A stretch of 64,000 nucleotides of DNA from assembly GCA_031763025.1 (NCBI GenBank), contig JASSKH010000010.1:14966085-15030084 (forward strand), written 5' to 3'. The notes below the pieces were generated by a model that was not told the DNA's origin, made no database searches, and saw only the letters and a list, made by a program, of their open reading frames with translations. A program made the translations under genes and the position numbers. Positions 11,259 through 24,875 of this stretch are shown here, in pieces; the stretch's first letter is position 1, and each line of letters begins with the position of its first letter. The stretch is from Macrocystis pyrifera. Taxonomy: Eukaryota > Sar > Phaeophyceae > Laminariales > Laminariaceae.

Positions 11259-11847
11259 ATGTGGAAAATTGGCCGTCATGCTCACCGCTTACATCGGACG
11301 GTTGTGGCTGGCAGCCGGCCTGCGGTAAGACATCGGCAGACGATGTGGAGGTACGTTCGATGGCAGCTTTTATTGAGTGCAATTTGCTAGGTGCGTATCT
11401 TCTGCAATGCAGGCCGTCCTTCGTCGAAGCTGAACCGCCTTATTTTGTCACGTTCTCGACAGGTTTCGGTGTCATCTTTGAATACGAGTACGTAACTACA
11501 ACAGTCAGTAGTACGTACTGTTTTGTACCAGGTACTGCTGTACGTTGCAAAGGTTAGGTGCTTACGTGCAGCGTGCAAACGTTACCAGGTGCTGGCTCTA
11601 GACGGTAAGCATCTGTTGCCGCTGTAAAGCGGATTGGCTTACTGCTTGTTCTACGCCTTTCATATGCAGGTCACTTTCTGCTCAGCCATCAGAATTAGCC
11701 GAACGAGACATTTCTCGAGCTGGGCACATCGCAAGGACTCGCAACATCGGCATCTCCGCACACATCGACAGCGGCAAGACCACCCTCACCGAGCGAATTT
11801 TGTATTACACGGGCAGAATCAATTCAATCCATGACGTGCGGGGAAAG
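11259..11847 (+). CDS. GFM1: EF-G1 exons 1-2: presequence and P-loop
   Basis: Exon 2 carries [20 protein letters not shown], the G1 nucleotide-binding loop. Exon 1 is inferred. Its ATG opens a 22-codon Arg/His-rich, acid-free stretch ([13 protein letters not shown]...) suited to a mitochondrial targeting helix, and it ends at a GTAAGA donor in phase 0. The exon 2 acceptor at 11,685 (TTTCTGCTCAG) keeps that phase. The alternative acceptor at 11,669 would not fit this exon 1. Exon 2 is certain; exon 1 and the start codon are probable only. Confidence 0.75.
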
Positions 11848-14800
11848 GTACGAGTGCAGCCATTTATATACCTCGCTGGTCGTATCGACGCTTCTACCAC
11901 TTGGCAAACCTATCCAGGTGGCAACAAGTTCGTTCCTCCACTTCCTTACGTACACAACAGCAGTGTTCATGAATGCCCTGAAGTTTGAGTTACGCGCGCA
12001 CAGGAGTTGACGAGGTGAATACCTGATATCCACGATTTAATAGGTGTACTTGCACTACTCGTACAGGGTATAATAGCGTTGATTTGTCCTGGTGTATGCG
12101 GTATGCGGTTGTGAATGCTTCGGGGCATGGCCTGGCGTCATCCATCTCATTTGTGTCTGCTGTCTTCACATTCTACCGTTATTTGTTATTTCCAAGGCTT
12201 TTCATGGCTGGTATTAACAGTATTCGAGACGGGACGGGACATGGGGTGTTGTTTTCTCGACGGGACGGGACGGTGCATAATTGTTTTCACCACGGAACGG
12301 GACGTTACATTTTTTGGGGGGTTTTAGCCAAAATCAGGTATACCTGCCCACTTTTTGGCCAAAATCAGTTACATACTACAGCAGTATTACTGTAGTAGAA
12401 GCAAGTAACAATCACATGCCATGAGCCCTGCTTTTGGCCACAACCCTATTTTTTTCCCCGGCGAGACGGGACGGTACATTCTGTTTTCGATATGACGGTA
12501 CATATATCTTCTGAGTCCTTCCGACTCCGACCCCAAGAGCGGTTGCCGTGCAAGCTCGAGTGGTTCTGCTCACTAAACTGTGCTTCCTTTGTGGTGCTGG
12601 ACGATGGCTGTTCATGTGGCTGTGCTGCCTGCTGTTCTGTACAGCAGATGGTTGCGGCTGTGAGTAGTGGTCGCGGCTGGTGTGTTGGTGTTGGTGGTTG
12701 CCCGTTACGTACGCATCCATGATGCCGGTGTCGAGCACGGCAGTGGTGGTGTGATCCGTATCATATCATCATATCATACATGCGCACTCGTTCGACAAGT
12801 TTTTTTTTTATACGAAGGTACTGCGTGTATCAAATCTGCACCTGGTACACGCGCATGATAATACATTCGTGCAAGCGGATCATCAATTCGTTTTTTGTCG
12901 TTCGTACTTTCAAATTTGCTGGCCAACTACTTACTATTTCCAGGCGGCCGTCCGTCACAGGCCTAAACTGCCGGGTAATGATAGTTGACCGGCAGAAGAA
13001 GTATTCTACTGGCTAGGGGTGGGAATGGATTCGTTTTAGACGTCTAAAAATCCCCAGTATATCCGAAAAACCGTTAAAAAAAATCGAAAGAACATGAATT
13101 TGAAATTAGTTTGCCACCACCCTATTTACTTGGTTTTAGAATACATGCACGGTTGCACTAAATACCTTTTTGCTCGACAGAGGAAACGAATTAGATTATA
13201 GCGTTCGACAACACATCTCATCAATAGAGAAAACGGCTGTGATTGGTTATGATTTGATCTGCAGATTTTTGTTTCCGTCTATTTTAGTGGATGTATGCGG
13301 GAAATGTCGATTTTCCAGGTTGCATACGTATCTCTCTGAAGGGAAGAACTATTTGACAGTACCAAGAAATCAATACATATCAGCCCCTCCGTGAGGACTT
13401 TGCGCCCACAGCAATGCATCCCACGCTTGAATCCAACAAGTAGCCGACAACAATTTTGCCCCAGGAGTTGACCCTCTTTTGATGAATCAATTGTAAAATT
13501 CGACTAAACATATCCCGAGATGAAGAAAAGGACGCCCAGCCTTCATTGTATCGGGCAAACGGTGCCAGACATGAACGCGGTCGCACGCCAAGCGATCGCT
13601 ATCACACCCGGTGCCATCGCCGCAGCGAAGATCATCTGTGATCAGGCCTTGATGTAGCAGGAAGCGAGTCACCCCTAGCGTTCAGATGCGAACGCATCAC
13701 AGTTGTTGTACGTCAGCAAACGATCGAGTAAAACTACTACCGTGTCACTCTATCCGGAAATATAGGTACGGTTCAGAAGTATTAATGTGAAAATAAACGG
13801 TTCCTCACATTTCCGGACAGAGTGGTAGGTACGTATGAGCACATACAACAGCACCGTGCAGAACTTCATGCACGTGATGAATGCAGCCTTGGCCACAAGG
13901 CTCAAGCCTAGCTGCACGCACAGCAACGACTTGGCCGTGAGCTGGAGGTGGGGCGCGCTTCCACGGAGGTGCGGGCATCGCCGTCGAAATCCCGGTCGCG
14001 GCGAAGTGCAGTATAGCAACACGCAGCCGATTTTCGATGCTGTGTGTGGGTATGTTCTTCTTGCTTACATGTGCCCAACAGCAGTAAACCAGGACCACAT
14101 AGCATGCGACTTGATTTGTACACGATGTGTTTCACAGGGGGGGCAGCATTCTCGTGCTGCCGGCCGCCAATCCCAAGGGGCCACCAGAAACGTGCGATTT
14201 GTTCACGCTCGCGCGTCCGTGTCTGCGCTGCTGCTCTACGCTCTGGGCTTGGTTGTGCGCCGCCCAGCAGCACGTTTCGTGCGAAAAAGGCTGAGTTTTT
14301 TTCAGCTCGCAGCTCAGCCTTTTTCGCACTGCTTTTTATTTTATTTTTTGAGAGGCAGCATCATCACAGTGTTAGCGGTTTGTGAAAATTTGACTATAAC
14401 GACCACTTGTACTCCCCCGTTACCGACTGATAGCAAATGACAGTTTCCAAGTTTACTCAAATACGCCGAATTAGGACCCATCTTATCGAGGACTTTTTTT
14501 GTTCTTTTTTTCTAATTTAATTTGCGTCTGATTGGCCGAAGAGTGAATCACCAAGCAGGCATTCTGAAATCAACTTGAAAAAATCAATTTCAGTGAACAG
14601 TCTTTTGAGACTTTTTTGTGTGATATGTATTTTTTCAATTTTCAATTTGGGAGTTGACCCGCCTTGATGTGGCATGTTAATGGTGGGTCAACTCCCCCGG
14701 TGGTTCTGGGGCGATTCTTGGCCGCTTCGGTGACCACGACCGAGGCGATACAACGCGAACCTCAACGAGAGGCGACCGGAGCAATAGCCGCGCCCACGCC

Positions 14801-17800
14801 CACAGGCCATAGCACATCGTACCCCGGCGGTGGCGCCTCTAAAAAACCACGGCGGCCGCGAGCCCAAATTTTCGGCCTGCTCGATGGGCCGACCATCTCG
14901 AAAACCGAGCAAACGAGCAAACAAACAGAGGACACGCTCGAGACCTTGATAACTGCATCACCGTTGGTGTTCCGCGCGTGGCGCTTGAGGGCTCTCTCCG
15001 CCCACCCAAGAGACCCTTAGAGTGATAGCTTCCCTTCCTGCGCCACCAAAAAGAAAAAGAGGCTGGCGGCGGCGCGCATGTTACAACGCAAGCCTTCGCT
15101 CTCGTCTACGCTCGTCGCTGTTTGTCGGCTAGGCGTTGTGTGACGTTGCGTTATTCCAGGCTATTCCGATTTCTTTTTTGTTTGACAATTAATTAGCCGT
15201 TTCCCGATAGGACTCAAACTCTTATTTTTCATAAAATCAAATTCAAATTCGATTTATTTTTTCCTAATTGGGTTTATTGCGGTCTTCTTTAAGATGACGA
15301 GCCTTTAGAGCCCATCTTAATGGGGATCACTAAATTTCGTTATTTGGAAATAAAATTTCAATGTCAATGAATTTTGGTTTGATTTCGAAAACAAAACGTG
15401 TTTGTATCCTATCGAGGAACGGCGCATTCATTGTCACTCAAAAAGGAAATCGAAACAACCTGGAATAATGCAGCGCGTCACACAACGCCCAGCCGACAAA
15501 CAGTCACGAGCGTAGACGAGAGCGAAGGTTTGCGTTGTCGAGTGCGCGCCGTCGCCAGTTTTTTTTTTCTTTTTGGTGGCGCAGGATAGGAAGCTATCAC
15601 TCTCAGGGTGTCTTGGGTGGGCGGAGGGGACCCTCAGGCGCCACGTGCGGAACAGCAACGGTGGTGCAGCTATCGAAGTCTCGAGCGTATCCTCTGTTTT
15701 TTTGCTTGTTTACTCGGTTTTCGTGATGGTTGGCCGATCGAGCAGGCCGAAAAAACGGGCTTGCGGCCGCCATGATTTATTTTGAGGCGCCACCGCCGGG
15801 GTACGATGTGCTATGGTCTGTGGCCGTGGGCGCGGCTATTGCTCCGGTCGCCTGTCGTTGAGGTTCGGGTTTTATCGCCTCGACCGTGGTCACCGAAGCG
15901 GCCAAGAATCACCCCAGACTCCAGCAGGGTGTTGACCCACCATGAACATGCTACATCAAGGCTGATCAACTCCCAAATTCGAAATTGAAAATAAAAAGGT
16001 CACACGAAAAAAGTCCCTAAAAACTTTTCACTCAAATTGTTTTATTTTAATTTGCCCCTTTGAATCCTGCCTGGTCATTCTTTGGCCATCGGCCAATCAG
16101 ATGCAAATTAAATTAGAAAAAAAAAAATCAAATCAAAGTGAAAGAACCAAAAGTCCTCGATAAGATGGGCCCTTATGTAAATTTGAAGGGCAAAATATCG
16201 TAGAGCCAGAAAAATATACGTAGAGCCGAAATAGACAACGACCACGTTTGACGGTTGGTCTACATCTCCCCGAACCTCTGTGGTTGGTCGAGCACACCCG
16301 ACGAATGCTGCGTAGGCGCGGCAAAATGGAGCTGACCATCTGGCCACACGCGCTTGCGTCGTTGCCTCGCGATATCGCCTGACTTTCGTGTGAAACGGCA
16401 CAAGTCGAGATGGCATAGGCGTGCGGTCTAGCTATACATATGTCACGGTGGGGGACAGGGCTGGTGATGTGTTGATGACGGATTCCCTGCGCTTTTGCGC
16501 CTTTTTTGTTGGTTGACCTTGCTGTTTACAAGGCTTAGATCCGTAGCAGCAGCAGCTAGCTGTGTGCAGAGATGTGGCTGCCGGAGAACCCTTCGTCGGC
16601 CGGCTCCGGCGAGACCGGCGAAACCGGGCCAGCTGTGGTCGCCGGGTACAGTTGCTCTGAGGATCAAAGACGCTTGTCGTTCCGTCTCGTTTTCTCGTGT
16701 GTAGTGTGTCCGAAGCCGCGCTCTTCTATCGTGATCATATACCGGTACCTGGAATCTTGGTACCACAAAAGCTACTTGGGGTAAAAGTACGAGTACACAC
16801 GTACATACAGCAGGTACAGCATCTTGCTGTGTCGTTTCTGACTGCTTGTTTTCGTTCCTTGCTGCTGCGTATTGGGAGAGCGGCAGGGCACGGGGAAGCG
16901 ATGGAACGCAGGCCGCCAGAAGGTTTACTGTTCTCTGTTGCTTTGCGGTGCTCATGTCGGGTTCGGCGCGGTGCCTTTGGAGGGCTCGCCGCAGTGCTGC
17001 CTATCACCTCACCTCACGCACTGAGAAACACCACAACACCGGCAGCAACGTTGTTTGGTTCGGGTGTGCAGCGCTTAGCGTATACGAGATTGGTACAGCA
17101 AACCACGTGCAAGTTATTGCACATCGCCACCCATCGGTTCGTTTTCCGAGAAGGTCTTAAATTCATACCAATATTCAAAACTTGACAAAGCGCAATCCGG
17201 AGAGACTTGCTTTTCGGATAAGTTTACCGACGAACAAACCCTATTAATTTTTCGTTTTGTGCTAACACTCTATCGAACGGATTTTTTGGTGGCAAAGATT
17301 TTTTTCCCCTTATCACGGATTGGTTAATTTCTTAACATTTTTTCCCCCCAGATCTCGACCATGGGAAATTCTTTGTTTTTTCCGTACTAAAACGAATCCA
17401 TTCCCACGCCTAACTGTAGTACTCATGGTGTCTTGACGGGAAGTATGGACGGCATTGGCGAGACGGAACGGTAGGGGCAGGTTTTGAAGGCGGGACGGGA
17501 CGGCAGGGGTAGTTTTTGACGGCGGAACGGGACGGTAAGGGCAGATTTTCTCGACGGGACGGGACGGTATGAGTCAACGGTAGGTGAAATTGGCGACGGG
17601 ACGGGACGGGACCACGGTACCATTTGTCGACGGTTTTACCGTCCCGTCCTTGCCATCAATACCGTCCTGCCAGTAAGCCATGAAAACCCTAGGCTGTTCC
17701 TACCCAACGGCATCAGCACCCCCAGTGTCCGCCCGTCCTGATTCTTCATCCTACGATAGATAGATACGAATTATGTCGTCAGAGTGTGACACAGAAAAAA

Positions 17801-20800
17801 ATTAAATAGTCGCCATTGGAGCATTGTATGCAAATGAAATGCCAACGTACCGGGTAGGAGACATCAGAACTGAAAGACTACTAATAAAACGTCTAAAGTG
17901 TCAGTTGTGTGTATGCGAGTTTTTCTAATTTCAACGGCGCTTTTTTTAGCAGCCCCCTTGAAAATCGTTGTCAGCCAGATCTACTTACGACCACGATGAT
18001 TTCCATAGATTCACAGCGGAATAAGGTCACACATCTGCCACCAAATACTTGACTCTTTTTTTCACAGCACCAGTTGATCGCTATCGCATCAGCGCAGACA
18101 GAGAGCACAGCAGCGGACCCACAAAGATAGCACCACGCGGCGAGACAGCCGCCGCCGAGGCTGTGCGCACCCAGTGTCACGGATGGGAACGGCTGGCTGG
18201 GCTGTACCTGCCGTGCTCTGCTGGTCTCTCGTATGCTTGCTGTTGTGCGATACCTTCCGCAGAAATCTCCACCTCCGAAGAAACTTTTCACTTGGTTGGA
18301 TACTCAAGAGTCCCTAAACTCGAGTACTAAACTCGAGTACTGAGTACTAGTACAGCGAAGGAGCTTTCTGGAGGTGTAGCCGGCCGAGAACGGTGCAGCT
18401 GTTCGCCGAAGCGCAGGACGGCTAACGGTGACCGCTCACTGGCGTACAGCTCAACGGCGGCCAGTGGGGTAGGGCGTGATCGGCGTACTAGTGCTCATGT
18501 ACTGTAGATGCTGCATGTCCTGCTTTTCGTATCCAGTAAGTTTGCTGCAATTATTTGTTTGTCTTTTGTTTTTCATTAACACCCAACAAACACAAGTTGA
18601 GGACAGTTACAAATATCCTGCTGCGCGAGTTCCTAGCCACAACTATACCCTTAATATCTCAAATGTTATTGCTTAAATGTGAAATTTATATCGGTGTCAT
18701 TGACAGGCATCCCGACGATATCTTCGTATTTTGTTTGTTTTGTTACATAGTAAGTGTTACAGTAGTTATACATGCGACCTTGTACATTCGAGTGACGTTT
18801 CGTTGTGCTTAACGGTCATGTTTCTCACGAAGGATGGAGTGGGCGCGAAGATGGACTCAATGGAGCTTGAAAGAGAAAAAGGTATCACGATTCAGTCCGC
18901 GGCTACCTTCTGTTCTTGGGATGGACATCACATCAACATCATCGACACACCAGGGCACGTCGACTTCACCATAGAGGTGTGGTCTGTCAAGAGATCCCTG
19001 ATTTATCGCGAAGATAACGCACGGTTATCCGTTTACCTGACAGGAAGCCAGCAAAATCACCACTACTGCCCTGTGATCAAAGCGTGAAGTCCAAGCCCAG
19101 TGTAAATTGTTCAAACGCCAGCATCACTCGTAGACAGACCACCCGCCCCCAGATGCACACTGCTGTCCTGTGATGTGATCCTCGCTGGGTTGGTGCGGCC
19201 AGTCACGGTGATAGTTTGGATCATGTTCTCAACATGTATTCCGCGCACGCCTTGATTTCTTTTCGGAAAGATGACCAGGAAGGGCGATCGAAGTTTAGTG
19301 TACCGTATTGCCTGGTATACCAGTATTGGGGAGGATGTCTGCCCCTGTTGCTTGCTTTGTCGCCGGGGCCTCCATCCAGCTATGCGGTCCTGCGTTCTAC
19401 TTCTGCTCGAAGTATTGTGATACGTTGCCCTCGGCAAGCACTCTCGTATGAAACTTTGCTCATCTCCCCATCAGGTTGAACGTGCTCTTCGTGTCCTCGA
19501 TGGCGCCGTGTTAGTTCTTTGCGGCGTGTCCGGGGTGCAGTCGCAGTCCCTTACCGTTGACCGCCAGATGAAACGATATTCAGTGCCTCGGATAGCGTTC
19601 GTCAACAAGCTGGACCGAGCTGGAGCAAATCCACAGCGAGTCATCAACGATATGCGCAGCCAACTCAAGGTAAGAGCGGCCATATCTTTCCGTGCTGTCT
19701 ATTGCCCCGTCTTGAACACATGCCTGCTCCCGCTCATGCTCTTTACACTCCATGTTCGGAGGTAGTCATGTTGCCACCGTTCCTCGACATTGCCATACGC
19801 ATCACTGTCGTTACTGATACCCGTCGTTATTATACCGGATTTAAACATGTGTATCTCCTCCCTTCCAGCTGAACACCGCTGCTGTTCAACTACCCATTGG
19901 CCTGGAGGACAGCCACTCCGGAGTTGTGGATGTGGTGTGCGGGAGGGCTTTCGGATTTTCGGGCGTGAAAGGAGAAAATGTTGAGGAAATCGAGATGCCT
20001 GAAGGCATGAAGGTACTTACACCCCATAATTATTCGCATCTCTTGCCGGCAGCGATCGGCTGCGCTGTTGACGACGAAGATAACAGGACCATAAGTAACA
20101 AACACTCATCGACCGTTGGTGGCACGAAGGATGTTTAAGTATATACTGGATAACTACTGTACCAGTGAGTGAATGTTCAAGAAGGAGGCTTATTGCCGAA
20201 CGGTTGGTACAGAGAAACCGCAGGGTTGGTGCCCTATCGGCGTTCGGGGGCAATCTGGGCATGCTCTACGGGTCTTCCTCCCTTGCCCCCAAGTTGCGTA
20301 TTGTATGTAGGCCGTTCTCATAGCCCATACAACATCCCTGCGCTAAATCGCAGCTTGAGCAAACTATTTCAGACACATGCCTGGACCCAAGTAACATCCA
20401 CCCTCAATTGAAATATCAGTACGCTGTACGTACGCACCGTTAGTCAGTATCCTTGCGGCTGCCCGAGCAGGTTACGCACCTGGAATGGTATAGCCGTTTA
20501 TTAACATTGAGGCATGAGCGCATGAGTGGCACTGCCAAGGTGACAATGGTTGTATTTGGACTGTCCTCTCAGATGTTCTCAGATGCCAAGCGGACAATCC
20601 TCTTGGGTTATTGTCCATTTTTGATGTCCTCTGCACTTGTGCTCTACTCCATTCTCGCTACTCCGCTCGCTTGTCCACATCAGGCTGAAACCGCAGCAGC
20701 AAGGGCGCTGCTTGTCGAAATGATGGCGGATTTGGACGAGGAAGTGGCCGAACTGTTCCTCATGGAAGAGGAGGTAAGTGTTGCCGACCCTTAAATCAAT

Positions 20801-23800
20801 AGTACCGGTTTGTTGCAATTACTTTATGGATAGCTACGTGTTCATCCAGAACAGGTGCATTATCGTGACACGATAGCCTCTGATTCGATCGACCACTGTG
20901 GATATGGCATCCCAGGTACCTGGTATGTACTATTGAATCGAAGCGCAAGGTGGAGAGAAAGCGTATCGAATTATGGTGAGATCACGTACCCTCCCATAAT
21001 ATCTGCTTGTGAATGATTAATCGGTCTGCAGCTGTGGGGATCTCACACCCCTCGAGGTTCGTGGGCACCTTCCACGCGTGACTTGCGTTCTTCGCTGCCT
21101 CTGTCACATCGTCTCAGCATGTCTTGGTGTGTCGCTTGTTGTGTCACCCGCGGTCCTCCTGAAGTCTTCGCTACACTAGGACTGATAATTGGGAACACGA
21201 CTACGCATGATGGACCTACATATCGCCGCGTTCCTGCATCACGTCCCGTTCAATGGTATTGTCATTCCCCACGTAGTGCCGTCACGTGTTGTGTCGTGGA
21301 AATCAAGTACAATTTCCTCGCGATGGGTCGAGAAATAGGTGATGTGCCGGTCAACGATGACGTCGTACGAGTATAAGTACACCTACAGTAGGTCAGGGAA
21401 AGTATGTACATGTACTGACCACGGTTAGACATCGCAACAATGAAACAGGCAGACCGTGCTGTCGCAAGATAGGGTCCAGGAAAGTGTTCGTCGGCATCTA
21501 TTTTCCAAAGAAAAGCTTCAAATTACTGTAGTACATAACGCCACCAAGGTAGAAAGAGGCATGAGGTTGCGATCACTGCAGCCCCCTGCTGAAGTTTTCG
21601 TGCCAGTAGGTGATGAACGTGAACACGCTAGGTTAGGGCAATCATCTGTTTATAATTGATTTGCGTATTTAGCCGGAGTAAATATAAGTCGTTAAGGCAA
21701 TGCAGGATGCGAGTGTCCACGGTCTGAATTTATTTGTGATGAATGCTAACCTTGCCGTCTTCTTGAGTGAACGATTGAGCGAAATTGCAGCGCTTAAATA
21801 CCTTGCAAAGTAGCTTATTAACGTAATTTTCTGGAGCCACAATGTGGCGATTTGATGGCAACATGCCTCACAAAGATGCATCCGTGTCATACGTACCAAC
21901 TTCGTCCCCCGTCTGTTTTTCCCTGCCAGGTGGACGACATGATGCTGAAAGCGTCTATACGACGAGCGACTGTTTCCCTCAACTTCGTTCCAGTGTTCAT
22001 GGGCTCGGCTTACAAGAACAAGGTCAGCAACTCTTCAATTCAACATCACCACTGATCACAACACGCAAATCTCATTGGGCGGTCTATGGTGACTTATGTT
22101 CGAACCGAAAAACGCTGTAATCGGATTATGTTGACTTCACCTTGGGGCTCTTTAACCCACCACTAAATCTTCCTAGGGCAGCAATTCCTCAGAACGCCTA
22201 GGAGGGTGCAGCGCGAGCCTGGTTCCACCATGTCGCAGTTGGGTATTATAGCCGATGGACTATTAATAGTTCTCTTGCTGGCTGAAGTTCGGGGGGTCGA
22301 GTATTGGTGATACCACATTGTTCTTCGGCTGCTGAAAGCGCGATAGCACAAATTGGCTACATTTGATGAAACCGACGAGCTATTAATCTTTTTGTTTTTA
22401 TCCTCCGGCGGATTGGTAAAAATAAAGCTTGAGCTAAAACCGACTAGCAGTGGGAGCGCTGAACCCTACGGGTGGTATAACCAAGGCACGCACATGCCGA
22501 GAGGGGGAATGGAGACACCTGTGACCACGACGTGTCCAGAAGGTTGCCGAGCGTGAAAAAAATGTGCGAGATGAGCCGGAAAGTAAGATCGATTATCGAA
22601 ACATAACGAATGCAACGATTGTAGTCTTTAGTCAGAAATATCCCAGCGTCGCCGGCGAATCATGCAATCTCAGACTTTTATATCCAGCGACGACGGGAAC
22701 AGAGCCCTTGCCCAACAAACACATTGCCATGAGGTTATTGCAGTAGTTGATGCAGTTTATCACAGCACGATAAAGTTTAAAAAAGGAGTTCCACACTTGC
22801 CGTCGCTTTCGCATTCCCATGTTCTCTGCCCGTTTCGAATCGCCGGTGTACTCTTTGTTGCCATGGCCGCCAGGGAGTGCAATTGCTGCTTGATGGCGTG
22901 ATTGACTACCTGCCGAACCCTTTGGAGGTGTCCAACTACGCATTGGACACGGCCAAGGAAGAGGAAAAGGTACGCGCTCTCCCAATATTCAACTTTCAAA
23001 CAAAGCGCACATGTGTTGCGGTTGTTGCGGTTGATTTGCGCTTCCGCATTCTGGCGTGGAGTGCGATTCTTCTGCATGACCCATACCTTCGCCTCTGCCC
23101 CACGCGTCTTGGGATATTTCTTTGCCAGGTGCTCGTCGAGTGCTGCCCAGACGCACCAACCCTAGCCTTGGCTTTCAAGTTGGAAGAAGGGAAATTCGGT
23201 CAACTCACGTACATGCGAATCTATCAGGTGGGCACGGCTGCTGCGCGTACTGGGCAGGCTTACGTATTGGAAGGAAGGGCTTTCTGTGAGTGCCTGCCCA
23301 GTGTGTAATGTGATGCGATTATATGATGGTGTGGGTCATGGTGCAAATCTGTGCCTGGTGTTCTCTCTCGATCAGAGCCTGGACTGGGCCAACCCTGCCC
23401 CTTGCCTCCATGTGTTATTATGGTGTTGACCAGGGAACCATCACGAAGGGAGACATGCTGTTTAACCTCAACAGCGGGAAAAAGCTCAAGGTGCCGCGCC
23501 TTGTGCGTATGCACTCGGCAGAAATGGAGGTACGTCATTCACATGATGTAGAGCGTAGTCGAAGGCCATCTGGAGTAATACCAACTCCTATCCACGATAT
23601 CGTCTTGCACCTGGCGGCATAGCTTGAGCCCCAATTGATATGTCAAGGCGGTGAACTCGCTAGATGGAAACGGGTTTCCGTCACGCGATGCACCTCGCAT
23701 GTCGTGAGTCTTGTCGAAATTGTATCGTCTTCTTGTTGTATCCACTTTTCACCCTTTTAACCTGCCGCCGCTGTTTTCTATCGAACATAGGATGTCGAGT

Positions 23801-24829
23801 CAATGGCGGCAGGAGACGTGGTGGCAATGTTTGGCGTCGACTGCTCGTCTATGGACACCTTCACAGACGGAAGGTAGTCCGGCTTTTCTTTTTTCTACAT
23901 GCAGCCTGGCCCTTAACGTTGTTTTCAGAATAATGCCGAGAGCGCTCGCCAGCGGCCTTGGAATAAACGATGAAAGTGTAGTAAAGCTTTTCGTGCTGCA
24001 ATTCACCTGTTCGCACCATCTACCTAAACATAGCGCTCGGCGAGGCAACAGGAACGTACATGACATGCTCGCGAGCATCTGTGGCAGTTTGCGAATCAGT
24101 TACCTGGTACAAAAAATCGTATTTTTCTAAACGCGCTTTCCCTTTGCTACTTTGGTATACTTGATACCATACGGTGTTTATCGAAGTTTGGTCATCGACG
24201 TGTCAGATCCCAGCACTGACCCTCCTTCGCGACCAATAATCCAGCAGAATACCGACGTTACAAATCGTGGCATTCGAAACGAAGTTATCATGCGTATTAT
24301 ATGTGCGTTTGCGCAAACGGTTGCACCAATCAGATTTTCATGATGAACGAGAGCACTTTAGACCGCCCATGATTCTCTTGTTTCGTTGGCAGGACGAAAT
24401 TGGCGATGACTTCAATGTTTGTGCCGGAACCGGTAATGTCGCTGGCCATCACCCCCAAGAAGAGCAAGAAGGGCGGGGGGACCGACGTTGCCGACAAGTT
24501 CAGCAAGGTGACAAATATGCGAACCTGCCTTTTCGTTTATTCTAGTGACCAACTACCATGTTATCCATACCGACTAGACCTGCGCCGCCGCCCCTCGTCC
24601 CGACTGTACATGTTTTCGTTTGTAGGCTCTGGCACGATTCACCAAGGAGGATCCCACTCTACGAGTACACACAGACGAGGAGAGTAAGCAAACTATCGTC
24701 AGCGGTATGGGGGAGCTTCACCTAGAAGTGTACGTGGAACGATTGAGGTGGGTGAAGCCCCTATTATTTACGGTAGAGGGGCCTTGGCTACGCGGTGCGG
24801 AATAAGATACATGAAAGCCCGCTAATGAC

Positions 24830-24875
<46 letters not shown>

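Larger units (their letters stand above)
13014..17412. mobile_element. 4.4-kb TIR element, hAT-like ends, non-autonomous
   Basis: A 26-bp terminal repeat beginning TAGGGGTGGGAATGGATTCG at 13,014 is matched, inverted, by 17,387-17,412 with one mismatch. The TAGGGGTGGG start is typical of hAT superfamily ends (established knowledge). However, the 8-bp flanks (CTACTGGC and ACTGTAGT) are not a target duplication, so the assignment is tentative. No transposase-like frame is present. The interior includes the complete foldback element at 14,474-16,172, a later insertion. Confidence 0.6.
11848..18832 (+). other. 7-kb intron 2 of EF-G1 with nested elements
   Basis: The intron carries, in order: minisatellite GACGGGACGG tracts, a fragment of TIR family A (12,318-12,445), a 4.4-kb TIR element (13,014-17,412) enclosing a 1.7-kb foldback element, and more GACGGGACGG repeats (17,440-17,660). 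Open frames inside are short and without motifs. The region 17,700-18,830 shows nothing beyond a small ACTCGAGTACT duplication near 18,318. Confidence 0.7.

Noticed and set aside
16443..16955. 170-codon minus-strand ORF
   Set aside because: It has no motif, and it lies in an intron inside a TIR element with competing open frames on the other strand.
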